In this document: one piece after another, positions 8,937-16,501 of the stretch
Position numbering within the stretch: the first letter of the stretch is position 1
Layout of the letters: every line of letters starts with the position of its first letter
Assembly (NCBI RefSeq): GCF_014384985.1
Contig: NZ_JACRSX010000013.1
Location: 31,232 to 95,231 of the forward strand
Origin: Jutongia huaianensis
Lineage (GTDB): Bacteria > Bacillota > Clostridia > Lachnospirales > Lachnospiraceae
DNA length: 64,000 bases
Reading direction: 5' to 3'
Notes under the pieces: generated by a model
What the model saw: only the letters and a program-made list of their open reading frames with translations
The model's database searches: none
What the model was told of the DNA's origin: nothing
Position numbers and translations under genes: made by a program

Positions 8937-9502
8937 CGAAGAAGGAAGCCAGAGAGATTATGAAAAAGCTCCGCCGGGAGATGAGCGATCAGGAGCGCAG
9001 CCGTCAGAATCAGGAGATTCGTGAGCAGCTTCTGGCAGATCCCGTATGGAGGGAGGTATCCTGGTTTTATCCGTTTGTGTCCTATGGAACAGAGGTGGAT
9101 ACAAAAGAGCTCATCCGGGGGCTTTTCGCTGAGCAGAAACAGGGACGCCGGATTCATGTGGCAGTTCCAAGGGTTGCCGGCAGGGAAATGGACTTTTACG
9201 AGATTCACGATATGACCGATCTGCAGCCCGGTTATCAGGGAATTTTGGAGCCGGCAGAGTATTGCCCGAAGGTAGAAGCAACGGAAGGAATGATGCTATT
9301 GCCGGGACTTGCCTTTGACAGAGAAGGACACCGTGTGGGATATGGTGGCGGATATTATGACCGTTATCTTGCCCGTTTTGAGGGGACGTCTTTACATTTA
9401 TATGCGGTCGCTTATGACTTTCAGATCGTGGATCATATTGAGGCGGAAGAGCATGATATTCCGCCACACAGGATCATCACTTCACAGAACAAACACAATT
9501 AA
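8933..9502 (+). CDS. 5-formyltetrahydrofolate cyclo-ligase
   Basis: Converts 5-formyl-THF to 5,10-methenyl-THF with ATP, returning the storage folate to the one-carbon pool. At 189 residues it has the usual length. The N-terminal basic helix MTKKEAREIMKKLRREM matches the family start. The signature VGYGGGYYDRYL sits at about 143-154, preceded by MLLPGLAFD. It overlaps the upstream UPF0291 stop by four bases and ends the operon. Confidence 0.93.
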   Translation: MTKKEAREIMKKLRREMSDQERSRQNQEIREQLLADPVWREVSWFYPFVSYGTEVDTKELIRGLFAEQKQGRRIHVAVPRVAGREMDFYEIHDMTDLQPGYQGILEPAEYCPKVEATEGMMLLPGLAFDREGHRVGYGGGYYDRYLARFEGTSLHLYAVAYDFQIVDHIEAEEHDIPPHRIITSQNKHN

Positions 9503-9583
9503 AACACGTTTTCTTCATAATCACATCACAAAGGAAACATAATTCGTTGCTAGAATGACATCATAAGATAAAACAAACGGCGA

Positions 9584-9607
9584 TATAATGAGTTCTAAAG
9601 AACTCAT
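9584..9607 (+). promoter_or_regulatory. htrA promoter -10 with overlapping 20-bp palindrome
   Basis: TATAAT at 9584-9589 is overlapped by the perfect inverted repeat ATGAGTTCT-AA-AGAACTCAT (9588-9607). The centre of the palindrome would be near the transcription start, a classical repressor position. A convincing -35 is not visible; TGACA at 9556-9560 is too far upstream. The regulator is unknown. Confidence 0.55.
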
Positions 9608-9661
9608 ATCAGGAGTTTAGCCGTATTAGAGAAGAGTAAGGAACGGAAGGGAGAGATTGTG

Positions 9662-10984
9662 ATGAGAAAACAGGATTTAGCAAAGGTGGCAGCGTATGCT
9701 GCAGTGTTTGGACTGGTAGGAGGCGTGACATTTGAGGGGGTTAACTATACCGCCAATCATTTCATTGGAAGTGCAGCGGTAGAAAGCACCGCTACGCCGG
9801 CAAGCAAATTAAAAACAACTACGACTTCAACAGGAAGCAGTGATGGAAGCTCCGAAGGTGTATCCACAGTAGCAGCTAATGTGCTTCCGTCTATTGTAGC
9901 CATTGATGTAACAGTTCAGGAAAATACACAGGATGTATTTGGCAGAAACTATTCTCAGGAATCATCCGGAAGCGGCTCCGGTATTATCGTAGCGCAGGAT
10001 GACAGTAATCTTTATATTGCAACGAACAATCACGTTGTACAGAATGCCACCAGCGTATCCGTAAAATTTAATGACGACAGTACTTATACTGCAAGCGTCA
10101 AGGGAACCGACACAGACTCCGACCTGGCAGTGGTTGAGATACCGATGAAGGATCTGTCCAGTGACACCAAAAATAATATCAAGGTGGCAACCCTTGGAGA
10201 TTCTACCAAGGTAAAGATTGGAGAACAGTCTATCGCCATCGGTAATGCACTGGGTTATGGTACTTCTGTTACCGTTGGATATATCAGTGCGGTTGACAGA
10301 GAGGTTGCCTCTGAGGATGTCAATATGAAGCTGCTTCAGACAGATGCTGCGATCAATCCCGGCAACAGCGGTGGTGCTCTTGTGGATGATGAGGGCAAGG
10401 TTATCGGCATCAATTCTGCAAAATATTCTGACACTTCTGTAGAGGGTATGGGCTTTGCCATCCCAATCTCTACAGCAGTTCCGATCATCAATGATATTAT
10501 TGATGCACAGCAGGTATCTGAGGATAAACAGGCATATCTGGGCATCAAAGGAACCGATGTTTCCAGTGAGATTTCCCAGTATTACAATATGCCGGAAGGA
10601 ATTTATGTAGGCAAAGTTACAAAGGATTCTCCTGCCGGAAAAGCCGGTATCAAGACAGGCGATATCATTGTCAAATTTAACGGAAATGAGACAACAACCA
10701 TGGATGGTCTGAAGGATCGTCTGGGACGCTGCAAAGCCGGAGATACTGTGGAGGTTGTTGTAAAGAGAGCAGATAACGGTGATTATAAAGAGGTTACCAT
10801 GAAAGTAAAGCTTGGTAAGAAATCAGATTCCACAGATGACCAGAGTAATGACAGCCAAAGTAATGACAACCAGAGTGGAAACAGCAGTCAGAACGGCTCC
10901 CAGAATAATGATGGAAATCAAAATGGAAATAATTCCCAGAATGGAAACGGATATAGTAACGGGTGGGGGTCCTTCTTCAATTAA
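9662..10984 (+). CDS. htrA: Membrane-anchored HtrA/DegP-type serine protease with PDZ domain
   Basis: Extracytoplasmic quality-control protease of 440 residues. An N-terminal hydrophobic anchor (about 8-35) and a Ser/Thr-rich linker precede the trypsin-like domain with catalytic triad H124 (TNNHVVQ), D154 (DSDLAVV) and S236 (NPGNSGGAL). A single PDZ domain follows (about 285-385). The C-terminus (about 390-440) is a low-complexity Asn/Ser/Gln/Gly tail. A GTG directly before the ATG at 9662 is also possible; AAGGGAGAG is the ribosome binding site. The gene is monocistronic, with its own promoter palindrome upstream and a hairpin terminator downstream. Symbol given by family, not by orthology. 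Confidence 0.92.
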   Translation: MRKQDLAKVAAYAAVFGLVGGVTFEGVNYTANHFIGSAAVESTATPASKLKTTTTSTGSSDGSSEGVSTVAANVLPSIVAIDVTVQENTQDVFGRNYSQESSGSGSGIIVAQDDSNLYIATNNHVVQNATSVSVKFNDDSTYTASVKGTDTDSDLAVVEIPMKDLSSDTKNNIKVATLGDSTKVKIGEQSIAIGNALGYGTSVTVGYISAVDREVASEDVNMKLLQTDAAINPGNSGGALVDDEGKVIGINSAKYSDTSVEGMGFAIPISTAVPIINDIIDAQQVSEDKQAYLGIKGTDVSSEISQYYNMPEGIYVGKVTKDSPAGKAGIKTGDIIVKFNGNETTTMDGLKDRLGRCKAGDTVEVVVKRADNGDYKEVTMKVKLGKKSDSTDDQSNDSQSNDNQSGNSSQNGSQNNDGNQNGNNSQNGNGYSNGWGSFFN

Positions 10985-11041
10985 AGAAGGCGAACCATTT
11001 TGAAAAAGCCGCATACCATAATCTATAAATTGTTTGTGCAA

Positions 11042-11073
11042 AAGAGGATACCCACAGGGGTGTCCTCTTTTTT
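11042..11073 (+). terminator. Intrinsic terminator after htrA
   Basis: Stem AGAGGATACCC / GGGTGTCCTCT (one G-U pair) followed by six T residues. Confidence 0.85.
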
Positions 11074-11095
11074 GTACAGAAAGGGCAGGTATCAT

Positions 11096-12103
11096 ATGAA
11101 ACGTATCTGGAAAAAGACGCTTTGCGTTGGTATGACGGCGGTGATGATGGTGGGTGCTTTGTCGGGCTGTGGCAAGCAGGATAAAGAGCTTACTACGATC
11201 CGTCTCAACGAGGTGGCACACTCTATCTTTTATGCACCGCAGTATGTGGCGATTGAAAAGGGGTATTTTGAGGACGAAGGGATTGCATTGGAGCTGACCA
11301 ATGGAATGGGGGCAGACAATGTAATGACTGCAGTGGTTTCCGGGGAGGCAGACATAGGATTTATGGGTTCCGAGTCCTCTATTTATGTGTATCAGGAGGG
11401 CGCAAAGGACTACATTGTGAATTTCGCCCAGTTGACCAATCGTGCCGGTAATTTCCTGGTGGCAAAGACAAAGGATGACTCCTTTGACTGGAGCAAGCTG
11501 AAGGGGAAGACTGTACTGGGCGGCCGGGATGGCGGTATGCCGGAGATGGTATTTGAATATGTATTAAAGAAAAATGGCATTGATCCGAAAAAAGATCTGA
11601 AAATTGTTAAAAATATTGACTTTGGTCTCACAGCACAGGCATATGCTTCCGGACAGGGAGACTATACCGTGGAATTTGAACCATTTGCTGCTTCTTTGGA
11701 GGCTGACAAGAAAGGTGTCGTTGTGGCATCTCTTGGGGAAGCCAGCGGTGATGTTCCTTACACGGCTTATTCTGCCAAAAAAAGTTATATGAAGGATCAT
11801 CAGAAGGAGCTTCTTGCTTTCACGAAGGCGGTACAGAAGGGAATGGATTTTGTGCAGAGCCACACTCCGGAAGAAATTGCAAAGGTGATCGCACCACAGT
11901 TCCCGGAGACGGACGAGAAGGCTTTGGTTACTGTGGTAAAGCGTTATTATGACCAGGGAACCTGGAAGGAAAATCTGGTCTTTGAAAAAGCCAGCTTTGA
12001 GCTTTTACAGGATATTCTGCAGGATGCGGGAGTATTGAAGGACCGGTTGTCCTATGATGATCTGGTAGATACGCAGCTCGCAAAGGATGCGGCCGGAAAA
12101 TAA
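11096..12103 (+). CDS. ABC transporter substrate-binding lipoprotein (SsuA/NMT1-like)
   Basis: A 335-residue periplasmic-binding-type lipoprotein. The signal peptide ends in the lipobox ALSG-C (Cys about residue 23). The mature part begins with TTIRLNEVAHSIFYAPQYVA, the N-terminal strand and helix typical of the NMT1/SsuA family (thiamine precursor, sulfonate or similar small organic ligand). The phrase EKGYFEDEGIALEL is a hallmark of that family. The reading frame is open upstream to 11000, but the terminator of htrA lies there and ATG 11096 has an AAGGGCAGG ribosome binding site. No permease or ATPase gene is adjacent: the gene is closed by a terminator, so it is an orphan binding protein that must pair with a transporter encoded elsewhere. 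Ligand unknown. Confidence 0.88.
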   Translation: MKRIWKKTLCVGMTAVMMVGALSGCGKQDKELTTIRLNEVAHSIFYAPQYVAIEKGYFEDEGIALELTNGMGADNVMTAVVSGEADIGFMGSESSIYVYQEGAKDYIVNFAQLTNRAGNFLVAKTKDDSFDWSKLKGKTVLGGRDGGMPEMVFEYVLKKNGIDPKKDLKIVKNIDFGLTAQAYASGQGDYTVEFEPFAASLEADKKGVVVASLGEASGDVPYTAYSAKKSYMKDHQKELLAFTKAVQKGMDFVQSHTPEEIAKVIAPQFPETDEKALVTVVKRYYDQGTWKENLVFEKASFELLQDILQDAGVLKDRLSYDDLVDTQLAKDAAGK

Positions 12104-12136
12104 GTGGAAATTCATCTTCGGTTATTATAAAACGAA

Positions 12137-12170
12137 AAGGAGGACCTCCATGCAGGGGGTCTTCTTTTTT
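12137..12170 (+). terminator. Intrinsic terminator after the substrate-binding protein
   Basis: Stem AAGGAGGACCTC / GGGGTCTTCTT around CATGCAG with a following T-run. Confidence 0.75.
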
Positions 12171-12212
12171 CGTAGAAAATTATAGAAGTAGCACAGATAA
12201 TAAATATTATTG

Positions 12213-12241
12213 TTGACATATTATATATATAGTGCTAATGT
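12213..12241 (+). promoter_or_regulatory. Promoter of the CBM2-like surface protein
   Basis: TTGACA (12213-12218), 17-bp AT-rich spacer, TAATGT (12236-12241). The gene start is 50 bp downstream behind AAGGAGGT. Confidence 0.7.
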
Positions 12242-12291
12242 AAAACACACAACGATAGGTTTGCAGAAAAAGTATAATTAAGGAGGTACTT

Positions 12292-14016
12292 ATGAAAAAA
12301 AGAAAAAGAATTATGAAACAAGTTATATGTCTGATTGTGGCAATTGCAATGTTGATCACAATGACACCGGACTGCTTGATGAATATTCATCAGGTAAAGG
12401 CAGCGCAGAAGGAGGAAAAGGAAAATATTACAGAGAAAAGTTACACCTCCAATGGCTGCAGCGTGAAATATGAGACAAAGTCTGGTTGGGGAAATCAGGT
12501 GCAAATAGATATTTCCATTACAAACGATGGAGAGGAAAGTATGAAGCTTTCTGAGCTTCGTTTTGTATATCAGGCAAGAATAATAAATATATGGAATGCA
12601 TCTATTGCAAGTGAAAAGGAGGTGTCCGGTGCATGGCAGTATGTGCTCACACCGGAATCCTACAATAAGCTGCTCAATGCAGGGGAAAGCATTAACATTG
12701 GATTTATTGCGGAAGGAGTCGATTTACCTCAGGCTCCGGACAAAATTGAAATTGAAGGAGAGCGGGAGGATCCCAAGGGAGCAGTTGGGGATACGGCAGA
12801 TTTTGGAGGATATTGCCGTATTACAACGGAAGTGTCAAATCAATGGGATGGAGGGATCATAGGAAAGATCATCCTTGAAAATACGGGAAAGGAAATTCTG
12901 AAGGGATGGAAGCTACATTTTGTATGGGATGGTCAGATAGATAATATTTGGAATGCGGTATGTCAAAAAGACAAAAGCGGGTATTCCATAAATCCAATGA
13001 ATTATAACTCTGAAATCGCTGTTGGAGGAAAGGTAGAGATTGGATTTCAGGCATCTGGTAAAGAAAAAGACTTGGAACAGTTTGGAAAAGAAGGGTTTAT
13101 TTCAAAAAAGAAGATGGTATTTTCATCGAAGGAGCCGGAGGTTTCTGAGCTTCCTGTAACTTCATCAGCTCCGATAGCTTCTGGACTTCCTATGATATCA
13201 TCGGCTCCGGTTTCTTCTGGCAATATTGAGATTCCAACAGCAGATCCGGTAAAAACAAATTATCCGTTGGAAACATTGATTGTAGATCCTGCCGAGACAG
13301 GACATCCTGTGACTTCACCTGTTGATCCGGTGTTTACGGATAATCCAGAAACGATTATTCCGGAATGTACAGCGACGGATTTTAGAACTACAACTCCTCC
13401 GGAGGAGACGAGTACAGTATATCCGGTAACGGCTATGCCAGCAGAGACAAATATAGAAGAATCAACGGAAAAACCGATGGATACAGATCGACCAGAAGAA
13501 ACAAAAATGCCATCGGATACAGAGGGGCCCTTTGTAACTAAAGAGCCGGAGGAAGAATCAAGAGGAGATTATCATATAAATAGCGACATTGTGCTGGAAG
13601 AGGATCTGATTTGTGACAATTTGTATATTCATGGAAATTTATATACAAATGGAAAAAAAGTAATTGTAAAGAAAAATATTATCCAGGAAGGCAGTGGAGG
13701 ATTTTATATACAGCATAGTGATGTATCAGTAAAGGAGGATTACGTTTTTGCAGGAGGAAAGCTTAATATTGAGGAAAGTTGTAATTTGTCTATAGGTAAG
13801 AATTTTGAAATATTTCAGGGGATTAAAATATATCAGCATTTTGATAATAAAACAGACTTATTCACTTTGCAGGTTGATGGTGATCTATTGTATGCAGAAG
13901 AAAAGAAGATATCCGGAAAGATGGGCAAAAGGAACCAGAGCCTGGAGTTTTTCAGAAGAAGAATGGCTAAATCCAAGACAAGAAGCAGAAACAAAAAAGA
14001 GGCGAAAGTCTCTTGA
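12292..14016 (+). CDS. Secreted protein with two CBM2-like domains, Thr/Pro linker and beta-rich C-terminal part
   Basis: A 574-residue exported protein. After a signal peptide (about 1-40) come two related beta-sandwich domains (about 45-140 and 165-265). Each holds the CBM2-type pattern of spaced aromatics: SGWGNQVQIDISITN...IWNAS...YNKLLNAGESINIGF, and WDGGIIGKIILEN...GWKLHF...IWNAV. A Ser/Thr/Pro linker with loose PVTS/ETD repeats spans about 275-425. A segment of short hydrophobic strands (about 430-540, DNLYIHGNLYTNG) suggests a beta-helix. The last 35 residues turn abruptly basic (RRRMAKSKTRSRNKK), while another frame over 13905-14047 reads as more protein-like. The authentic C-terminus may therefore have been lost by deletion or frameshift. 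CBM2 assignment is by pattern only. Confidence 0.7.
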   Translation: MKKRKRIMKQVICLIVAIAMLITMTPDCLMNIHQVKAAQKEEKENITEKSYTSNGCSVKYETKSGWGNQVQIDISITNDGEESMKLSELRFVYQARIINIWNASIASEKEVSGAWQYVLTPESYNKLLNAGESINIGFIAEGVDLPQAPDKIEIEGEREDPKGAVGDTADFGGYCRITTEVSNQWDGGIIGKIILENTGKEILKGWKLHFVWDGQIDNIWNAVCQKDKSGYSINPMNYNSEIAVGGKVEIGFQASGKEKDLEQFGKEGFISKKKMVFSSKEPEVSELPVTSSAPIASGLPMISSAPVSSGNIEIPTADPVKTNYPLETLIVDPAETGHPVTSPVDPVFTDNPETIIPECTATDFRTTTPPEETSTVYPVTAMPAETNIEESTEKPMDTDRPEETKMPSDTEGPFVTKEPEEESRGDYHINSDIVLEEDLICDNLYIHGNLYTNGKKVIVKKNIIQEGSGGFYIQHSDVSVKEDYVFAGGKLNIEESCNLSIGKNFEIFQGIKIYQHFDNKTDLFTLQVDGDLLYAEEKKISGKMGKRNQSLEFFRRRMAKSKTRSRNKKEAKVS

Positions 14017-14069
14017 AATTAAAAGAAAGGAAAATCGGGTAGGGTGACAACCACCCGAAAAAATTCCGC

Positions 14070-14402
14070 AAGTTACCAAAGGAGGAGCAGGAAAGATTAC
14101 GGGAAGAACGTGCAGTAAATGCTAAATTGATAGAAATGAAGCAGGTTTTTTATTGTAATGGATTTACTAGAAAGAAAATAGGAAAAGACGATGAATTAGA
14201 ATATATTGTTCGAAATGATACATATTGTGATATTAAGTACATAAAAGAAAAGCGTGCTTTTGTAATCTTAAGTGCAGATAATAAAGAGGATGCATTAAAT
14301 GAAGTTTTAAAACAAGACCCCAATTATTATTATATGGATGAACCGGAAAAGGAAATGTTGAAACGATTAGATGAAAATGTGATGGCAAACTATATGAAAT
14401 AG
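14070..14402 (+). pseudogene. 5'-truncated copy of the downstream immunity-like gene
   Basis: From 14070 the sequence matches the last third of the intact gene at 14595-15245. Both encode KLPKEEQERLREERAVNAK, a variable stretch with FxCNGF, and then KYIKEKRAFVILSADNKED...EVLKQDPNYYYMDEPEKEM. The in-frame stop at 14040-14042 and the missing first two thirds show that the 5' part was lost. An ATG at 14127 could still yield a 91-residue protein (MIEMKQVFYCNGF...), but no strong ribosome binding site precedes it, so expression is doubtful. The divergence between the copies (for example RKKIGKDDELEY versus WDRIGEKMEIY) shows they are old paralogues rather than a recent duplication. Confidence 0.7.
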
Positions 14403-14422
14403 ATAGGTAATCGTTTTAATAA

Positions 14423-14462
14423 GAAATGGTTCTCTACCAAATGGTGGGGAATCGTTTCTTTC
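14423..14462 (+). terminator. 16-bp hairpin, copy 1
   Basis: Arms 14423-14438 and 14443-14458 pair over all 16 positions (wobbles allowed) with an AAAT loop, followed by a T-rich stretch. An equivalent hairpin follows the paralogous gene at 15271-15306. Confidence 0.7.
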
Positions 14463-14469
14463 TTGCAGG

Positions 14470-14577
14470 GGAAAAGCAGCACCAATGGGTGACATGGAGG
14501 GAGGAGCAAATCAGTTTTTAACGCCATTGTCAGGTGATGTTTTAAAAAAGCTGGGAATTTTAACAGAAGGGATATAA
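14470..14577 (+). pseudogene. Orphan C-terminal fragment resembling a polymorphic-toxin tail
   Basis: There is no start, but the frame from about 14470 to the stop at 14575-14577 reads as a typical protein C-terminus. It contains GKAAPMGDMEGGANQF, then LTPLSGDVLKKLGILTEGI. The pattern APxxxxxxGGxxQF followed by LxxLGIL resembles the end of TNT-type NAD-glycohydrolase toxin domains found in Firmicute polymorphic toxins. The stop is 17 bp upstream of the intact immunity-like gene, the usual toxin-immunity spacing. It is most simply the leftover end of a deleted toxin gene or a displaced toxin cassette. The family match is by eye and tentative. Confidence 0.5.
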
Positions 14578-14594
14578 GAAAGAAGGATAACAGG

Positions 14595-15245
14595 ATGAAA
14601 AAAGAAGAATTTTTAAAAAAAAAGAAAGAGTTAAAACCAGAACTAAAAGATATCTTTGTGGAGGTAGAAGAAAAATTATCATCATCGTATACCATTGGGT
14701 GCTGTTATGATCAGGAAAATCGGAAATGGAAGGTATATAGAAAAACACTGCCCGACCGATCAAGTGTTTGTGAATTCTATATATTTCTGGAAACGGATAG
14801 TGAAGATGAGGCGTTTGATAGACTGTATCATATAATGATGGATGAAATAGAGATGGAAGAAAATAGGGAAAGGCAAAGACAACTGCGAATTAAAAAGAGA
14901 GACGAGGAGGAAAGTAAGTTACCAAAGGAGGAGCAGGAAAGATTACGGGAAGAACGTGCAGTAAATGCCAAGAAGACGAAAATGGAACAAGTATTTTTTT
15001 GTAATGGATTTACATGGGATAGGATAGGAGAAAAAATGGAGATTTATCTTATTCGAAAAAATATGTATTGCAAATTAAAATATATAAAAGAAAAGCGTGC
15101 TTTTGTAATCTTAAGTGCAGATAATAAAGAGGACGTATTAAATGAAGTTTTAAAACAAGACCCCAATTATTATTATATGGATGAACCGGAAAAGGAAATG
15201 GTGGAACGTCTTAGAGCAAATGTGAAACAAAATTATAAAAAATAA
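14595..15245 (+). CDS. Immunity-like protein, intact paralogue
   Basis: A 216-residue cytoplasmic, highly charged protein with no signal peptide. It has two halves. The N-terminal half (about 25-85, GCCYDQENRKWKVYRK...FLETDSEDEAFDRLYHIM) and the C-terminal half (about 135-216, FFCNGFTWDRIG...FVILSADNKEDVLNEVLKQD) share a similar strand-strand-acidic-helix pattern. They are joined by a Glu/Arg-rich helix (about 88-130). That layout, together with a toxin-tail fragment ending 17 bp upstream and a truncated paralogue beyond it, suggests an immunity protein of a polymorphic toxin. No specific immunity family is claimed. The ribosome binding site is GAAAGAAGGA. Confidence 0.65.
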   Translation: MKKEEFLKKKKELKPELKDIFVEVEEKLSSSYTIGCCYDQENRKWKVYRKTLPDRSSVCEFYIFLETDSEDEAFDRLYHIMMDEIEMEENRERQRQLRIKKRDEEESKLPKEEQERLREERAVNAKKTKMEQVFFCNGFTWDRIGEKMEIYLIRKNMYCKLKYIKEKRAFVILSADNKEDVLNEVLKQDPNYYYMDEPEKEMVERLRANVKQNYKK

Positions 15246-15270
15246 AATTATCTATTGAGAATAAGGAAAA

Positions 15271-15308
15271 GAGATGGTTCTCTACCAAATGGTGGGGGAC
15301 CGTTTCTT
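15271..15308 (+). terminator. 16-bp hairpin, copy 2
   Basis: Arms 15271-15286 and 15291-15306 pair at all 16 positions with an AAAT loop and a following CTTTG. Differences from copy 1 keep base pairing. Confidence 0.7.
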
Positions 15309-15344
15309 TGATTTTGCAGGTTTGAACAGCACAGGGATTCATTC

Positions 15345-15373
15345 TTGCCATAATTTCCAAAATGCGTTATAAT
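15345..15373 (+). promoter_or_regulatory. Promoter of the DUF1836 gene
   Basis: TTGCCA (15345-15350), 17-bp spacer, TATAAT (15368-15373); the start codon is 44 bp downstream. Confidence 0.75.
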
Positions 15374-15416
15374 GACAGATGCGAAAAAATGTGAAAAGAA
15401 CAGGGAATGAGGCATT

Positions 15417-16025
15417 ATGCAGAAAAAATACACAAACGAGATTCTGAATCTCCTACGGAGTATACAAAATATCGACTATATTACTCCCGATGAAATACCT
15501 CAGATTGATTTATATATGGATCAGGTGACGACGTTTATGGATGAGCATTTGCGTTCTTCCAAGCGGTTTGAGGAGGATAAGATACTCACCAAGACTATGA
15601 TCAACAATTATACGAAGAATAATTTGCTGCCGCCACCGGTCAAAAAGAAATATTCCAGTGAGCATATGCTGTTGCTGATCTATATTTATTATCTCAAGAA
15701 CTTTTTGTCTATCAATGATATACAGAGTATTCTGAATCCATTGACGGAGAAGTTTTTTGGAAGTGAGGACGGTTTATCCCTGAGTGATATTTACCGGCAG
15801 ATCGTGGAGCTGGAGCAGGAAAATATCAATTCCCAGGCGAGAGACATTATCCGTAAGCTGAACAAGTCCGGAGAGGCCTTTGCTGACGTAGAGGATCCGG
15901 AGGAGAAAAAGCTTCTGACGACATTTGCATTTATCTGTATGCTGAGCTTTGATGTCTGGGTTAAAAAGTCTGTCATTGAGAATCTGATCGATGACACGCT
16001 GGGAGACAAAAAGAAAAGTAAATAA
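15417..16025 (+). CDS. DUF1836 domain protein
   Basis: A 202-residue cytoplasmic protein whose central part (about 50-130) carries the DUF1836 signature: LTKTMINNYTKNNLLPPPVKKKYSSEHMLLL. The motif resembles the winged-helix recognition of MerR-like proteins (tolerance for an asparagine-tyrosine turn followed by a basic loop), so a DNA-binding regulatory role is likely but not shown for the family. It has its own TATAAT promoter and a strong terminator, so it is monocistronic. GGGAATGAGG is the ribosome binding site. Confidence 0.85.
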   Translation: MQKKYTNEILNLLRSIQNIDYITPDEIPQIDLYMDQVTTFMDEHLRSSKRFEEDKILTKTMINNYTKNNLLPPPVKKKYSSEHMLLLIYIYYLKNFLSINDIQSILNPLTEKFFGSEDGLSLSDIYRQIVELEQENINSQARDIIRKLNKSGEAFADVEDPEEKKLLTTFAFICMLSFDVWVKKSVIENLIDDTLGDKKKSK

Positions 16026-16037
16026 TGACATAGATCA

Positions 16038-16067
16038 AACACCGGAAGTCACTTTCCGGTGTTTTTT
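16038..16067 (+). terminator. Intrinsic terminator after the DUF1836 gene
   Basis: Perfect 10-bp stem AACACCGGAA / TTCCGGTGTT with a run of T residues. Confidence 0.9.
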
Positions 16068-16109
16068 GCATATAATGACAGGAAGGAGACTGTTGATCGG
16101 AGGAAATCC

Positions 16110-16448
16110 ATGAGAAGGGAGTATCGTGTCAAACCGGTGAAGCATAAGCATGAAAAGAGGATGAAAACGGAACCCTCCATGCAGGATCCTGTGTTGTCGG
16201 GAAAAATATCGGGAGTGTTGAATCTTTCAGAGGATATTCTGGCAAAGGCTCCTGTGGTGACCAGTTTTGGAAGATACCGGGTATGTATTGAGAATTACCG
16301 TAGTATATTAGAATATCAGGAGGAGCAGATCCGGATACAGACGAAGACAGGAAAGATCCGGATCGCCGGGAAGCGGCTGGGAATTGCCTATTACCGGGAG
16401 GATTGTATGTGTGTGGTGGGAGAGATCCATTCCATAGAATATCAGTAA
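16110..16448 (+). CDS. yqfC: Sporulation protein YqfC
   Basis: A 112-residue protein. The core from LNLSEDILAKAPVVTSFG through YRSILEYQEEQIRIQTKTG to GKRLGIAYYREDCMCVVGEI matches the YqfC family, a small sporulation-associated protein always found before yqfD. The basic N-terminal 35 residues are longer than in Bacillus. ATG 16110 has a CGGAGGAAA ribosome binding site. The downstream gene yqfD starts 53 bp later; together with phoH and ybeY this is the conserved yqfC-yqfD-phoH-ybeY cluster of endospore formers. Confidence 0.88.
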   Translation: MRREYRVKPVKHKHEKRMKTEPSMQDPVLSGKISGVLNLSEDILAKAPVVTSFGRYRVCIENYRSILEYQEEQIRIQTKTGKIRIAGKRLGIAYYREDCMCVVGEIHSIEYQ

Positions 16449-16501
16449 CAGATATCGAGGCAGCAAATAAGAGAAAGGATAGCTCAGATGGAGGAGCGGG
16501 A

